From Lachnospiraceae bacterium (GTDB lineage: Bacteria; Bacillota; Clostridia; Lachnospirales; Lachnospiraceae): a stretch of DNA of 64,000 nt. The stretch spans positions 41,953 through 105,952 of the forward strand of contig JAFUPV010000009.1 in assembly GCA_017472605.1 (NCBI GenBank). Reading direction: 5' to 3'. Positions 54,321 to 62,819 of the stretch are shown here, in pieces. Under the pieces are notes generated by a model. The model saw nothing but the letters and a program-made list of their open reading frames with translations, searched no databases and was not told the DNA's origin. Each line of letters opens with the position of its first letter. Positions within the stretch are counted from its first letter, which is position 1. The position numbers and the translations under genes were made by a program.

Positions 54321-54425
54321 TATTATAAAAATATGCAGTTATAAATGCAATGGAATTTCTTTCACACTTTATGTCTGTTCATTTCCCCCGGCTTTTTCCT
54401 CCAAAAAAACCGCCGTTTCGACATC

Positions 54426-55247
54426 TTACACCGGATCCTCGTTCGGAAGAAATCCCTCAAAAATAAACAGCTCAAAACAATCTCTCGCCGCATCCAGTTC
54501 CTCCTGGGAACGGATCGTCCATGCGACACTTAACGCCTGATACAGATCACATGCCAGATGCCTGGACAGATTGTGCTTGTGATGGTGGTCATAGGCGATG
54601 AAATCCGGTTTGCACAGGAAATTTGCCAGCAGATAGTGAACCAGGAAACGATCCGGTTTCTCCGGATTTCCTTTGGAACCGAATGCCGTGGAAAGCTGCC
54701 CGCGGATCACCTCCGGACGATGGTCTTTATACCACTTGACAACAAACGGATCAAAGGACTCCACGCAGTAAACGCCCTGATATTCCCGGATCAGCCGGTC
54801 CGCAATCTCACAAACCTCAGATGCCTTCGGATGGCGCTTGATCTCAATAATCAGCGGAACCCTTCCGTCCACCAGCTTCAGCACATCAGCCAGCAGCGGG
54901 ATCCGCTCCTGTGACTGGCACAGATGAAACTGCTGCAGCTCCTCATACGTATAGTCACTGACATTCCCCTCCGCGCTGCAGACGCGCTTCAGACTTCCGT
55001 CATGAAAAACAACCGGAATCTTATCCTTTGTCAGCTGCACGTCCAGCTCGATGCCATATCCGCCGTCTACAGCCTTCTGAAACGCTGCCATGGAGTTTTC
55101 CGGTGCATCCGTCTTATTATCATGCAGACCGCGATGCGCATAGTACCATCCCTTCAGCGCAGAACAGTCCGGCCGTTTATCCACCCGCGGCATCACAGCA
55201 AGAACATATAAAACAGCAATCAGAAGCAAAATTCCAACAATTCCCAT
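54426..55247 (-). CDS. Glycerophosphodiester phosphodiesterase, membrane-anchored
   Basis: A 273-residue protein with an N-terminal membrane helix (about 2-20) and a GDPD TIM barrel. The catalytic set is present: AHRGLHD (about 37), ENSMAAF, ELDVQLTKD (about 67-75) and VFHD (about 80). It cleaves glycerophosphodiesters from lipids or teichoic acids to glycerol-3-phosphate and an alcohol. The ATG at 55247 follows GAGGGGTTATC; upstream in-frame codons lack a ribosome site. Confidence 0.9.
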   Translation of the reverse strand: MGIVGILLLIAVLYVLAVMPRVDKRPDCSALKGWYYAHRGLHDNKTDAPENSMAAFQKAVDGGYGIELDVQLTKDKIPVVFHDGSLKRVCSAEGNVSDYTYEELQQFHLCQSQERIPLLADVLKLVDGRVPLIIEIKRHPKASEVCEIADRLIREYQGVYCVESFDPFVVKWYKDHRPEVIRGQLSTAFGSKGNPEKPDRFLVHYLLANFLCKPDFIAYDHHHKHNLSRHLACDLYQALSVAWTIRSQEELDAARDCFELFIFEGFLPNEDPV

Positions 55248-55389
55248 GATAACCCCTCTTTTCCTCATTCGCAGCACTCTCCGTTTCCCGCTTTGCCATC
55301 TCTCATTCAAATAGAACCTGCTTCATCCAAATAGTTCTCTTTGAACAGACGGTTTCTTCTATCAGAAAGTGTCTGCAATATTCCTTTCC

Positions 55390-56682
55390 TTAATCTTCGA
55401 CATCAAAATTTTCCAGCATTTTCTTTTTCGGCGCCGGTTTGGAATCTCCATGCTTTACCATGCTCATCGTTCCAATGGCACAAACCGTAAAGAACATGGC
55501 ATATGGAAACAGCGTGCTGTAAGAAACATGATCCAGCAGCAGGCCGGAAATAATCGGAGTAAAAATCTGCGCTGCCATGGAAAATGTATAGTACAGTCCC
55601 GTATATTTACCAATATCGCTCTTGCGGCTCATCTCCACGACCATCGGAAGCGAGTTTACGCCAACAGACGCCCAGCCTACACCGATCAGTGCAAAAAAGA
55701 AATTGGCAGTGACATGGTAGGTTGGATAGAAAAACACAGAGCTGTAACTGATCAGCATCATCACCAGTCCTGCCAGAATCGTCTTTTTTCGTCCGATTCT
55801 GGAAGAAACCACGCCAATCGGTATGTAACTGATGATTGCCGCCACGGTGGCAACCATCAGACAGTTGGCAAATCCGCCGCCTTCCATCTTCCAGACAATC
55901 ACCGCATAGCGGGAAAACGCGGTCGTTACCGCATTATAGGCCGTGAACCAGAGGAAAATGGAAAGAAGAAGAAAGGTCAGACTCTTCTTTACCGCTTTGG
56001 GCAGAGCTTCCGAAACCGTCTCTTTCGAAATGTTCTCTGTTGTCACCGCCTCTTCCGCATCCGGATATTCCTCTGCAATCTGTGCCGCCAGTTTCTTTTC
56101 CCGGATTGTAAGAAGAAGCACCACAACTGCAGCTATCATGATTGCCGCCACGCCAAGAAACACAGGCAGGTAACTCGGTCGTTCTCCCTCACCAACCAGC
56201 ACAGAAATCAGAATCAGCGTATATACACCGCCGACAGCTCCCATCAGGTTAATCACCGCATTGGCACTGGAGCGCAGCGGCTTCGGCGTCAGATCCGGCA
56301 TCAAAGCAACTGCCGGAGACCGGTACATCGCCATGGCGATCAGTGTCAGCGCCAGCGAAACCACAAACAGGCCCAGTTTCTGCGCATAATCCGCATATGG
56401 AAGCAGCATCATCAGACAAACGGCTGCAATGGTTCCGCACACAAGAAACGGTGTCCGCTTTCCCCATCTGGTATCCACTTTATCTGACATCGTTCCGATG
56501 ATCGGCAGCAGGAAGACAGCCAGCACATTGTCCATTGCCATGATCACACCAATCACAGAATCGCTCAGTCCAAAGGTATTCTTCAGAATCAGCGGCACCA
56601 GATTATCATACATCTGCCAGAACGCACTGATGGACAGAAACGCAAGTCCGATAAAAAACGTTCGCTTATAGTTCAGTTTCAT
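55390..56682 (-). CDS. MFS sugar transporter (GPH/SLC45-like)
   Basis: A 430-residue transporter with twelve predicted helices. The DKVDTRWGKRTPFLVCG loop after helix 2 and VALMPDLTPKPLRSSANA after helix 4 are typical of the glycoside-pentoside-hexuronide and sucrose-type (SLC45) symporters. The central loop (about 195-225) is acidic. It probably imports a disaccharide or glycoside. AGGGGGAAC precedes the ATG. It follows the GH109-like gene by 15 bases, so the two probably form an operon. Confidence 0.85.
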   Translation of the reverse strand: MKLNYKRTFFIGLAFLSISAFWQMYDNLVPLILKNTFGLSDSVIGVIMAMDNVLAVFLLPIIGTMSDKVDTRWGKRTPFLVCGTIAAVCLMMLLPYADYAQKLGLFVVSLALTLIAMAMYRSPAVALMPDLTPKPLRSSANAVINLMGAVGGVYTLILISVLVGEGERPSYLPVFLGVAAIMIAAVVVLLLTIREKKLAAQIAEEYPDAEEAVTTENISKETVSEALPKAVKKSLTFLLLSIFLWFTAYNAVTTAFSRYAVIVWKMEGGGFANCLMVATVAAIISYIPIGVVSSRIGRKKTILAGLVMMLISYSSVFFYPTYHVTANFFFALIGVGWASVGVNSLPMVVEMSRKSDIGKYTGLYYTFSMAAQIFTPIISGLLLDHVSYSTLFPYAMFFTVCAIGTMSMVKHGDSKPAPKKKMLENFDVED

Positions 56683-56697
56683 CTCATGTTCCCCCTG

Positions 56698-57903
56698 TTA
56701 CACTCTCATCCACTTTCCCCTTGTAAAATCAGGAATTGCCACCGGCGCGGATCCCTTTGCGATGGATTCCTCCGACAGTGCCGTCACAGCCATCCATGCT
56801 GCTGCATCATAGACATCCACCGGCATCGGCTCTTTGCTTCTGAGACATTCAAAAAACGCCTCGAACTCCAGCCAGTCCATTCCACCGTGAGTTCCCACAA
56901 CGCCCTGCTCCAGAAACTCCTTCCAGATTGGATGATCCCAGCTCTTTGCATATTCTGCCGCATTGCCGCACGCTTCCCTGCGCCAGCGGAAATCCCGTTC
57001 CCGATCCTCTTTTCGGTCCAGAAATACAGAGTCCGTCGCTTCCTCATACATGCCCTTCGTTCCGCGAACGGTAAAGCCGCGGCTGTAGTACCGCGGAAGC
57101 GTGGTATCCAGCGTCAGCGTGATCGTTTCTCCATGGGCACACGTAATAACGGTCGTCACAATGTCTCCCTGACAGAACTTCGCTTCCACAAGCTTTGGAT
57201 CATCGGCTTTTCTTGTCATGATATATTCATGAAGTCCGGCGGACCGGGACGCGGTTGATGTCAGCGATACCAGTCGGTTTCCCTGATTAATCTTCAGTAT
57301 TTTTGCAATCGGCCCCAGTTCATGGGTCGGATAGTTCTCCGCGTTTCGGTTAAGATAATTCCGCAGACGATAGTGCCGATTCTCCTTTCCCCAGGAAATC
57401 TCATCCCGCAGATCGTGCTGATATCCGCCGCTGCAGTGAACAATATCACCAAGAAGCCCCTGCTGTACCATGTTGAGGACCATCAGCTCGCGGCGGCCAA
57501 AGCAGCAGTTTTCCAGAAACATGAATGGTGTTTTTGTTTCTTCCCAGGTATTGACCAGATCCCAGCAGTCATCTACTGTGTAGGCGCCTCCCACTTCCAT
57601 GGCAACTGCTTTTCCCGCTTTCATTCCGCAGACAGCAATCTCCACATGTGATTCCCAGCCGGTTGTAATGACAATTACCTCAACCTCAGGACAATTAATC
57701 ACGTTCCGATAGTCAGCCGTTCCAAAAGGAACTTCTCCGCAGACTGTTTCAACAAGCTTCTGTGCCTGCTGAATCCGGTCTTCATATACATCACAGACAG
57801 CTTTCACACAGACATCCTTCCTCAGAAGAATTACTTCTTCTAATAAAGAAATCCCGCGGCAGCCAAGTCCGATTACTCCAACATTTATTTTCTCCATACT
57901 CAT
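56698..57903 (-). CDS. Gfo/Idh/MocA family protein, GH109-like
   Basis: A 401-residue protein with an N-terminal Rossmann NAD domain (VGVIGLGCRGISL, about 8-20) and a C-terminal alpha/beta domain. RLRNYLNRNAENYPTHELGP (about 180-200) and VVGTHGGMDWLEF (about 335) are characteristic of the GH109-like branch, which cleaves alpha-N-acetylgalactosaminides or related glycosides by NAD-dependent chemistry; a plain dehydrogenase role is also possible. The ribosome site AAGGAGG is 28 or more bases upstream of the ATG, with a 26-base palindrome between them. Promoter at 57963-57991. Confidence 0.82.
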   Translation of the reverse strand: MSMEKINVGVIGLGCRGISLLEEVILLRKDVCVKAVCDVYEDRIQQAQKLVETVCGEVPFGTADYRNVINCPEVEVIVITTGWESHVEIAVCGMKAGKAVAMEVGGAYTVDDCWDLVNTWEETKTPFMFLENCCFGRRELMVLNMVQQGLLGDIVHCSGGYQHDLRDEISWGKENRHYRLRNYLNRNAENYPTHELGPIAKILKINQGNRLVSLTSTASRSAGLHEYIMTRKADDPKLVEAKFCQGDIVTTVITCAHGETITLTLDTTLPRYYSRGFTVRGTKGMYEEATDSVFLDRKEDRERDFRWRREACGNAAEYAKSWDHPIWKEFLEQGVVGTHGGMDWLEFEAFFECLRSKEPMPVDVYDAAAWMAVTALSEESIAKGSAPVAIPDFTRGKWMRV

Positions 57904-57904
57904 G

Positions 57905-57930
57905 TTACGGCTATCTGCAGATAACCGTAA
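57905..57930 (-). promoter_or_regulatory. Palindrome between Shine-Dalgarno and start codon of the GH109-like gene
   Basis: 26-base near-perfect palindrome (arms TTACGG..TATCTGC, one mismatched pair) beginning one base upstream of the ATG. AAGGAGGAAT lies directly on its other side (57940-57931). Folding would bring the ribosome site to within about three bases of the ATG. Confidence 0.7.
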
Positions 57931-57962
57931 ATTCCTCCTTCCATACCTCCAGTTTGATTTCT

Positions 57963-57991
57963 ATTTAACACGATTCCCGCATAAAATGCAA
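57963..57991 (-). promoter_or_regulatory. Promoter of the GH109-like gene and MFS transporter
   Basis: Minus strand TTGCAT (57991-57986), 17-bp spacer, TTAAAT (57968-57963). Confidence 0.55.
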
Positions 57992-58094
57992 TACCCCGAA
58001 AGAAACTTTCACAAATCAAATTTCCCATTCGATAATATGGCTTCTTCCCGGCAGTCTATTTCTCTTTATCACGCTAATTTCTTAAAGAAACCAG

Positions 58095-58123
58095 TTGCAA
58101 TTCTTCCTGCTTTCCATTACAAT
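58095..58123 (+). promoter_or_regulatory. Promoter of the AGCS symporter gene
   Basis: TTGCAA (58095-58100), 17-bp spacer, TACAAT (58118-58123); about 75 bases before the start codon. No glycine or other riboswitch fits in that leader. Confidence 0.65.
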
Positions 58124-58200
58124 ATCTAACATATCGGCTTTCAAAGTAAGAACTGCATTCCATCTGCACCTTACATCGGTCGAAAAGAAGGGAGTAAATC

Positions 58201-59616
58201 ATGATCCAAACAATCACCGACATCAACGACACAATCAACGGCTTCGTCTGGGGACTTCCCATGATGATCCTCATCCTCGGCGTAGGAATCTACTTAAGCG
58301 TCCGCTGCGGTTTTCCACAATTTTGCCACTTTATTCACATCATGAAGAACACCATGGGAAAAGCGTTTGAAAAGACGGAAAAGAAGTCCGGTGCTGTTTC
58401 ACCGTTTAAAGCCATGTGTACCGCACTTGCGGCATCCATCGGAACCGGAAACATTGCCGGTGTATCCGGTGCCATCGCCATCGGCGGTCCCGGAGCTGTT
58501 TTCTGGATGTGGGTTTCCGCTCTTCTTGGCATGTGCACCAAATTCTCAGAAGTAACCCTTGCCCTGAAATTCCGCCAGCGCAATGAAAAGGGCGACTGGG
58601 TCGGCGGTCCCATGTACTACATAACCAACGGTCTTGGCAAAAACTGGAAATGGCTTGCTGTTCTGTTCGCCATCTTCGGCGCGCTTGCTTCCTTCGGAAT
58701 CGGCAACATGACACAGATCAACACCATCGCCGGAACCATCAACACGGCAATCGAAGGCTTCATCTCCACCACTGAAACCCAGAAAACCATCATTGCATGG
58801 ATTGTTGCCATTCTCTGCGCGATTATCTGTGCTGTTGTCCTTCTTGGCGGAATCCAGCGTCTCGCTGATGTATGTTCCTTAATGGTTCCTGTCATGGCAC
58901 TGATCTACATTGTTGCCGCTCTCTTCGTTATCGTGTGCAACGTTACTGCTATCCCTGAGGCATTCTCCGCAATTTTCCGCGGTGCCTTCTCTCCTTCTTC
59001 CGTAGCCGGCGGCCTTGCCGGTGTCGGAATTAAGACTGCGATCACAAAAGGTGTTGGCCGCGGTATCTTCTCCAACGAAGCCGGTCTTGGTTCCGCTCCC
59101 ATCGCCCATGCGGCTGCCGACGTTGACCATCCGGTTAAGCAGGGTATCTACGGTGTTTTCGAAGTCTTCATGGATACCATCGTTGTCTGCACCATGACTG
59201 CAATGGTTGTTCTCCTCGGTGTCGGTGTCCAGAACATTGAATACGGCAATGACATTGGCGCAAACCTGACCATCAAAGGTTTCGAGTCCGTGTTCGGCGG
59301 AGGTCTTCCCGGCGTTGCCGTTGCTGTCTGCCTTACACTCTTCGCGCTCTCCACAGTACTTACCTGGGCGCTCTATGGAACACGCTGCGTTGAGTATCTG
59401 TTCGGTCACAAGGCTTCCAGGGTATATCAGGTCATCTTCTGCCTGTTCGCATGCATCGCAGGCACGGTTGAGCTTTCCCTTGCCTGGGCCATCGCAGACA
59501 CCTTAAACGGACTGATGGCAATCCCGAACCTGATCGCGCTCGTTCTCTTAAGTCCGGTTGTAATCAAACTCTGTAAGGAATATTTTGCAGAAGTGAAAGC
59601 CGGAAAAAGCAAATAA
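58201..59616 (+). CDS. Sodium:alanine/glycine symporter, AGCS family
   Basis: A 471-residue transporter with about eleven helices. The family blocks ALAASIGTGNIAGVSGAI (about 80), GGPGAVFWMW and GRGIFSNEAGLGSAPIAHA (about 280-300) are intact. It takes up alanine or glycine with sodium. AAGGGAG precedes the ATG. Its own promoter and terminator show it is monocistronic. Confidence 0.95.
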   Translation: MIQTITDINDTINGFVWGLPMMILILGVGIYLSVRCGFPQFCHFIHIMKNTMGKAFEKTEKKSGAVSPFKAMCTALAASIGTGNIAGVSGAIAIGGPGAVFWMWVSALLGMCTKFSEVTLALKFRQRNEKGDWVGGPMYYITNGLGKNWKWLAVLFAIFGALASFGIGNMTQINTIAGTINTAIEGFISTTETQKTIIAWIVAILCAIICAVVLLGGIQRLADVCSLMVPVMALIYIVAALFVIVCNVTAIPEAFSAIFRGAFSPSSVAGGLAGVGIKTAITKGVGRGIFSNEAGLGSAPIAHAAADVDHPVKQGIYGVFEVFMDTIVVCTMTAMVVLLGVGVQNIEYGNDIGANLTIKGFESVFGGGLPGVAVAVCLTLFALSTVLTWALYGTRCVEYLFGHKASRVYQVIFCLFACIAGTVELSLAWAIADTLNGLMAIPNLIALVLLSPVVIKLCKEYFAEVKAGKSK

Positions 59617-59634
59617 GCGTTTTATCCTGCAAAA

Positions 59635-59684
59635 GGCTGCCGAACCATACAGCATTCATTTGCGTATGGTCCGGCAGCCTTTTT
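59635..59684 (+). terminator. Terminator of the AGCS gene
   Basis: Stem GGCTGCCGAACCATAC against GTATGGTCCGGCAGCC with a 13-base loop and one mismatch, then TTTTT. It also lies downstream of the convergent SGNH gene. Confidence 0.9.
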
Positions 59685-59693
59685 CTGTACCAA

Positions 59694-60233
59694 TCATCTG
59701 CCCAGATTTTCCTGGATTGCCTTCCAGATTACTTCCGCAGCCAGTCTGGAACCGGTCAGCGACGCATGTTCCCCATCCGGCGCATACATCTCCACGCCCG
59801 GATTCTCCTTCATGAATTTCCACCATTCCACACCGACCGGTGCCAGAACTGCACCGATTTCCGCTGCCATCTGTTCATAGGCAGCCGTCATGCGCGCCTG
59901 TCCCTCAGGATTCACCTTCTCCGACCAGGTCATGTAAGCCACCGGCGTGCTTCCTGCTTCACGGATCCACTGATTGATTGCTTTCGCAGCATTAATCATC
60001 TTCTCTTCCGGTCCAAACGGATGGGCATGTTCCTGCAGCACCACATAATCATAGTTTCCATACAAAATGTTGAACCGCGTCTGCGGATCCTCCTGATGCT
60101 GCGCAAGAAACCAGCCGCCATGGGTAATCATCGTCACCTCGCAGGAATAACCGTCTTTTCGCGCCAGCTCAGCGAACAGACGGGGCATATCGTTTACATA
60201 GGTGTGGCTGTTGCCGATAAATAATACTCTCAT
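59694..60233 (-). CDS. SGNH/GDSL-like hydrolase
   Basis: A 179-residue protein. FIGNSHTYVND (about 4-14) carries the nucleophile Ser of block I; VVLQEHAHPFG (about 62-72) fits a block III variant, and PDGEHASLTG (about 155) supplies the Asp-x-x-His pair of block V. Esterase or deacetylase activity on carbohydrates is likely. The ATG at 60233 follows AAGGGAGAGACA. Confidence 0.8.
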   Translation of the reverse strand: MRVLFIGNSHTYVNDMPRLFAELARKDGYSCEVTMITHGGWFLAQHQEDPQTRFNILYGNYDYVVLQEHAHPFGPEEKMINAAKAINQWIREAGSTPVAYMTWSEKVNPEGQARMTAAYEQMAAEIGAVLAPVGVEWWKFMKENPGVEMYAPDGEHASLTGSRLAAEVIWKAIQENLGR

Positions 60234-60266
60234 TGTCTCTCCCTTCGTATTTTTCATGAAATAAAA

Positions 60267-60998
60267 CTACTTCTTTGCCACCATCGCCTGAATCGCTTTG
60301 CATGTAAACACCGCAGTCCCTTCTCCCCCGACCTTGTCAATATTCATGGTAAAATCCCCGCCGTCTGCATACATTGCTCCAAGTCCCAACAGAATCTCAT
60401 CGGTACAGGTATAATAGTTTTCCGTGATATGATCCTGCAGCTTCTTAGCCATCCTGACCGCTTCCTCACAGTCCGGAGACATCTCTTTCATTTTACCAAA
60501 TTCAGCAAAAATATTCATCATTTCCCCATTCAATTTCTGCTGTGTTTCCTTCGTTCGTCCCGCCGACTTTTGCTCATACTCCCGGTATGCATCTGTGGTT
60601 CCCCAGGACGCTTTCGCCTGTGCCGCGTATTCGTCAATTTTCTTCGTATCAAACGCTTCAAAACTCATCCGCTTTTCTCCTAACGCTTTGATTCCCCAGG
60701 CAAGATCAATCAGATTCTGCAAATGCTCCTTTCGAAGCTCCAGCAAATGGATCTGTTGTTCCAGAGCTTTGCCTTTATCAAAATCCGGACTGTCCAGTAT
60801 CACTTTGATCTCTTTCAGCGGAAATTCCAGTTCCTTAAAAAGCAAAATCTGCTGCAAACGCTCCAGTGCTGCATCGTCATACAGCCGATAACCGGCCCGT
60901 GTCACTTCTGTGGCCGGCAAAAGCCCAATCCGGTCATAGTGATGGAGCGCGCGTATGCTTACACCTGATAATTTACTGACTTCATGTACTGACATCAT
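60267..60998 (-). CDS. MerR family regulator with TipAS domain
   Basis: A 243-residue regulator: N-terminal MerR winged helix (1-70; VSKLSGVSIRALHHYDRIGLL), coiled-coil (about 75-110) and a C-terminal TipAS-type ligand domain (about 120-240). TipA relatives sense thiopeptides and other hydrophobic drugs. Its promoter (61033-61063) has the 19-bp spacer and central dyad typical of MerR-controlled promoters, so it probably controls itself. The ATG is followed by a second ATG; AGAGGTG is 11 bases upstream. Confidence 0.9.
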   Translation of the reverse strand: MMSVHEVSKLSGVSIRALHHYDRIGLLPATEVTRAGYRLYDDAALERLQQILLFKELEFPLKEIKVILDSPDFDKGKALEQQIHLLELRKEHLQNLIDLAWGIKALGEKRMSFEAFDTKKIDEYAAQAKASWGTTDAYREYEQKSAGRTKETQQKLNGEMMNIFAEFGKMKEMSPDCEEAVRMAKKLQDHITENYYTCTDEILLGLGAMYADGGDFTMNIDKVGGEGTAVFTCKAIQAMVAKK

Positions 60999-61032
60999 TT
61001 CTGCGAATCACCTCTTTCTCTGTGGTAATTCG

Positions 61033-61063
61033 ATTGTAAGCTATGACGTAACGTCAGAGTCAA
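61033..61063 (-). promoter_or_regulatory. MerR-type promoter with 19-bp spacer and operator
   Basis: Minus strand TTGACT (61063-61058), 19-bp spacer, TACAAT (61038-61033). The spacer holds the perfect dyad TGACGTTACGTCA (61056-61044), the expected binding site of the adjacent MerR protein. Confidence 0.85.
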
Positions 61064-61082
61064 TCCTGTTTTCTGCATTTAT

Positions 61083-61640
61083 TCAATATTTCTCATATTC
61101 TTCTTTTAAGATCGAGTGCCACACTTTATCACAGATCCCCTGATTATTAATCCCTGCTGCCCGCAGGACTCCTTCCAGTTTCATTCCCGCTTTATCCATT
61201 ACTCTGCCAGACTTCGGATTATTACTGTCATGACAGGCGGCTACACGATTAAGTCCTACCTCTTCAAATAAGTATTTGATAACCGCTCCCAAAGCCTCCG
61301 GCATAATCGCTTTTCCCCACCATGCTTTTCCCATGCAATAACCAATTTCTGCCGCTTCTGTCCTTTCATTGAGCATTACAACCGAAATATTACCTATAAT
61401 CTCATTAATTTCTTTTAATTCAATTACCCAATTATAATAAGCCGGACTGGAATATCTGTTTATCCAGTCAGCAAGTAAACTTCTTGTCAAGTTCGCATCT
61501 GCATGAGGTGGCCACGTCAGAAATGCTGTGACCTCCGGATCGGAAGCCCAGTTTTTAAACATATCCTCCGCATCATTGATCTGAAATTGCCTTAACAGCA
61601 ATCGTTCCGTTTCAAGCGTCCGGGTTCCTTTGTTCTCCAT
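61083..61640 (-). CDS. GNAT acetyltransferase, RimJ/RimL type
   Basis: A 185-residue acetyltransferase. The N-terminus ETERLLLRQFQINDAEDMF is the typical RimJ/RimL opening; CMGKAWWGKAIMPEAL (about 107-120) is the acetyl-CoA P-loop region, and NPKSGRVMDKAGM (about 150) the last conserved helix. It may acetylate a protein N-terminus or a small molecule. GGGAGG precedes the ATG. Confidence 0.88.
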   Translation of the reverse strand: MENKGTRTLETERLLLRQFQINDAEDMFKNWASDPEVTAFLTWPPHADANLTRSLLADWINRYSSPAYYNWVIELKEINEIIGNISVVMLNERTEAAEIGYCMGKAWWGKAIMPEALGAVIKYLFEEVGLNRVAACHDSNNPKSGRVMDKAGMKLEGVLRAAGINNQGICDKVWHSILKEEYEKY

Positions 61641-61659
61641 AAAGTTCCTCCCTTTTTCA

Positions 61660-61890
61660 TGCTGCTTCGTTGTGTATATGTCCGAATGATGTCCGGCGGG
61701 ATACGGTCAAGAATGGCTCGTGCCTGTTTGTAATCCCTCTGCAGTCTGTGCCGCTCGTGCCTGTTTTCGGTTGCCCAATCGCTTTAAGAGGACGACAGTC
61801 TCCACATGCCTTGAGACAATGGCATTGATGTCATCGGTTCAACCGAAAATATCGTGGGTCAAAAATGTATGACCGAAAAAGTCATAGATG
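61660..61890 (-). pseudogene. Degraded gene remnants, possibly from a mobile element
   Basis: One minus-strand frame encodes NAIVSRHVETVVLLKRLG (about 61835-61780); RHVETVVLL resembles a stretch of 23S rRNA (uracil-5) methyltransferases such as RlmD, then loses similarity and stops. Another frame encodes RLQRDYKQARAILDRIPPDI (about 61740-61690), of unknown origin. No full gene is present. Mixed fragments of this kind are often left by excised conjugative elements. Near 61840-61890 several GGTCA/TGACC inverted half-sites occur. Confidence 0.35.
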
Positions 61891-61891
61891 G

Positions 61892-62380
61892 TCAAACAAT
61901 ATGGCTGAGAATAATCTCGTACAGAGGGTCTACGTTTCTTCTGTAAAAATCCCCATCGCAGTTCCTTAATCCCCGAAATACTTCTTCTCTGTAATCCTCG
62001 TCAAACAAAGAATAAAACTCCCTGTCCGTACCCACATAGCATGGCATCAAGCTAAACGCTTCAAATATTTTTTCCCCGGCAAACTGATCCGCCGTGATAT
62101 CGATTATCACTCCATCATCGGTTTCAAGCCACGTATGTGGAAACTTATTCTCCCAGTCATCGTAGTCATATTCTCCGTGGACACTTTTTGTTTGAATGCC
62201 TTTTTCTAACAAAAATTGTGCGAGAAGATCACTTGCAACTTCGCAGCAACCTTTTGGAAAATGCGGCATTGTAGACTTGGTGGTTCTTGAAGAGATGTCG
62301 CCGCTTTCTAAGGCTCTCTCTATGCCTTGCCGAAAGGATTGAGCAAGTCTTCTGATTTCAGTAATATTCACAGTTCTCAC
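61892..62380 (-). CDS. Transglutaminase-like cysteine peptidase-fold protein
   Basis: About 162 residues. A papain/transglutaminase-like triad is visible: Cys in FPKGCCEVASDLLAQF, His in KFPHTWLETDDG and Asp in VIIDITADQF. Function unknown; it could be a protease or amidase. I start it at GTG 62380 with AAAGG upstream. The longer frame from GTG 62455 reads through a terminator hairpin (62419-62449) and is unlikely. It follows two GYF-domain genes and may be co-regulated with them by read-through. Confidence 0.6.
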   Translation of the reverse strand: MRTVNITEIRRLAQSFRQGIERALESGDISSRTTKSTMPHFPKGCCEVASDLLAQFLLEKGIQTKSVHGEYDYDDWENKFPHTWLETDDGVIIDITADQFAGEKIFEAFSLMPCYVGTDREFYSLFDEDYREEVFRGLRNCDGDFYRRNVDPLYEIILSHIV

Positions 62381-62418
62381 ACTATCAGCCTTTCTCTTTA
62401 TCACTCTGCCATATAGCA

Positions 62419-62449
62419 AAATGGCCACCGTTTTTTTCGGCAGCCATTT
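62419..62449 (-). terminator. Terminator after the GYF gene
   Basis: Stem AAATGGCTGCCG/CGGTGGCCATTT with a seven-A loop (minus strand), followed by TGCTA. It starts six bases after the GYF stop codon. Confidence 0.6.
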
Positions 62450-62454
62450 AATCA

Positions 62455-62808
62455 CTACTTATCTGATTCCGGAATCGGAGGTGGTGTGATAGCTACCAGT
62501 CTTAATACTTCATTGACATTTTCAGCCAGTTCCCACTGTGACATACCCGGTTTCCAGATATACGTTTCCTTCACGATTTTCTTTTCGGCAATCAGTCTCG
62601 AAAGTTCTGTCAAAGAGTAAGGTCCCTTCTGCTGACCATCGATAACGGCGAAATAAATGTCCTCTGACTTCTGCGGCATAGCTTTTCCTGCCCCAGGAAC
62701 CTGCATCTGGTTCAGAGATTGGTTCATTGATGTCGCCATTTGATTAGCAATGGCCATGCTCATACCAAACTCAACCAGTTTATCCATTGAATAAAAATCT
62801 GTACTCAT
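62455..62808 (-). CDS. Small GYF_2 domain protein
   Basis: A 117-residue protein with a hydrophobic/Met-rich N-terminal helix (about 10-40) and a C-terminal GYF_2 domain (about 50-105: YFAVIDGQQKGPYSLTELSR, then WKPGMSQWELAENV), ending in a Pro-rich tail (PPPIP). GYF domains bind Pro-rich peptides, and the preceding gene encodes both a GYF domain and Pro-rich stretches, so the two may interact. GGGGGTGATTAA precedes the ATG. Confidence 0.78.
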   Translation of the reverse strand: MSTDFYSMDKLVEFGMSMAIANQMATSMNQSLNQMQVPGAGKAMPQKSEDIYFAVIDGQQKGPYSLTELSRLIAEKKIVKETYIWKPGMSQWELAENVNEVLRLVAITPPPIPESDK

Positions 62809-62819
62809 TTAATCACCCC

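Noticed and set aside
62381-62455. GTG start at 62455 for the transglutaminase-like gene
   Set aside because: The first 25 codons run through a terminator hairpin; a start at 62380 with AAAGG upstream is more likely.
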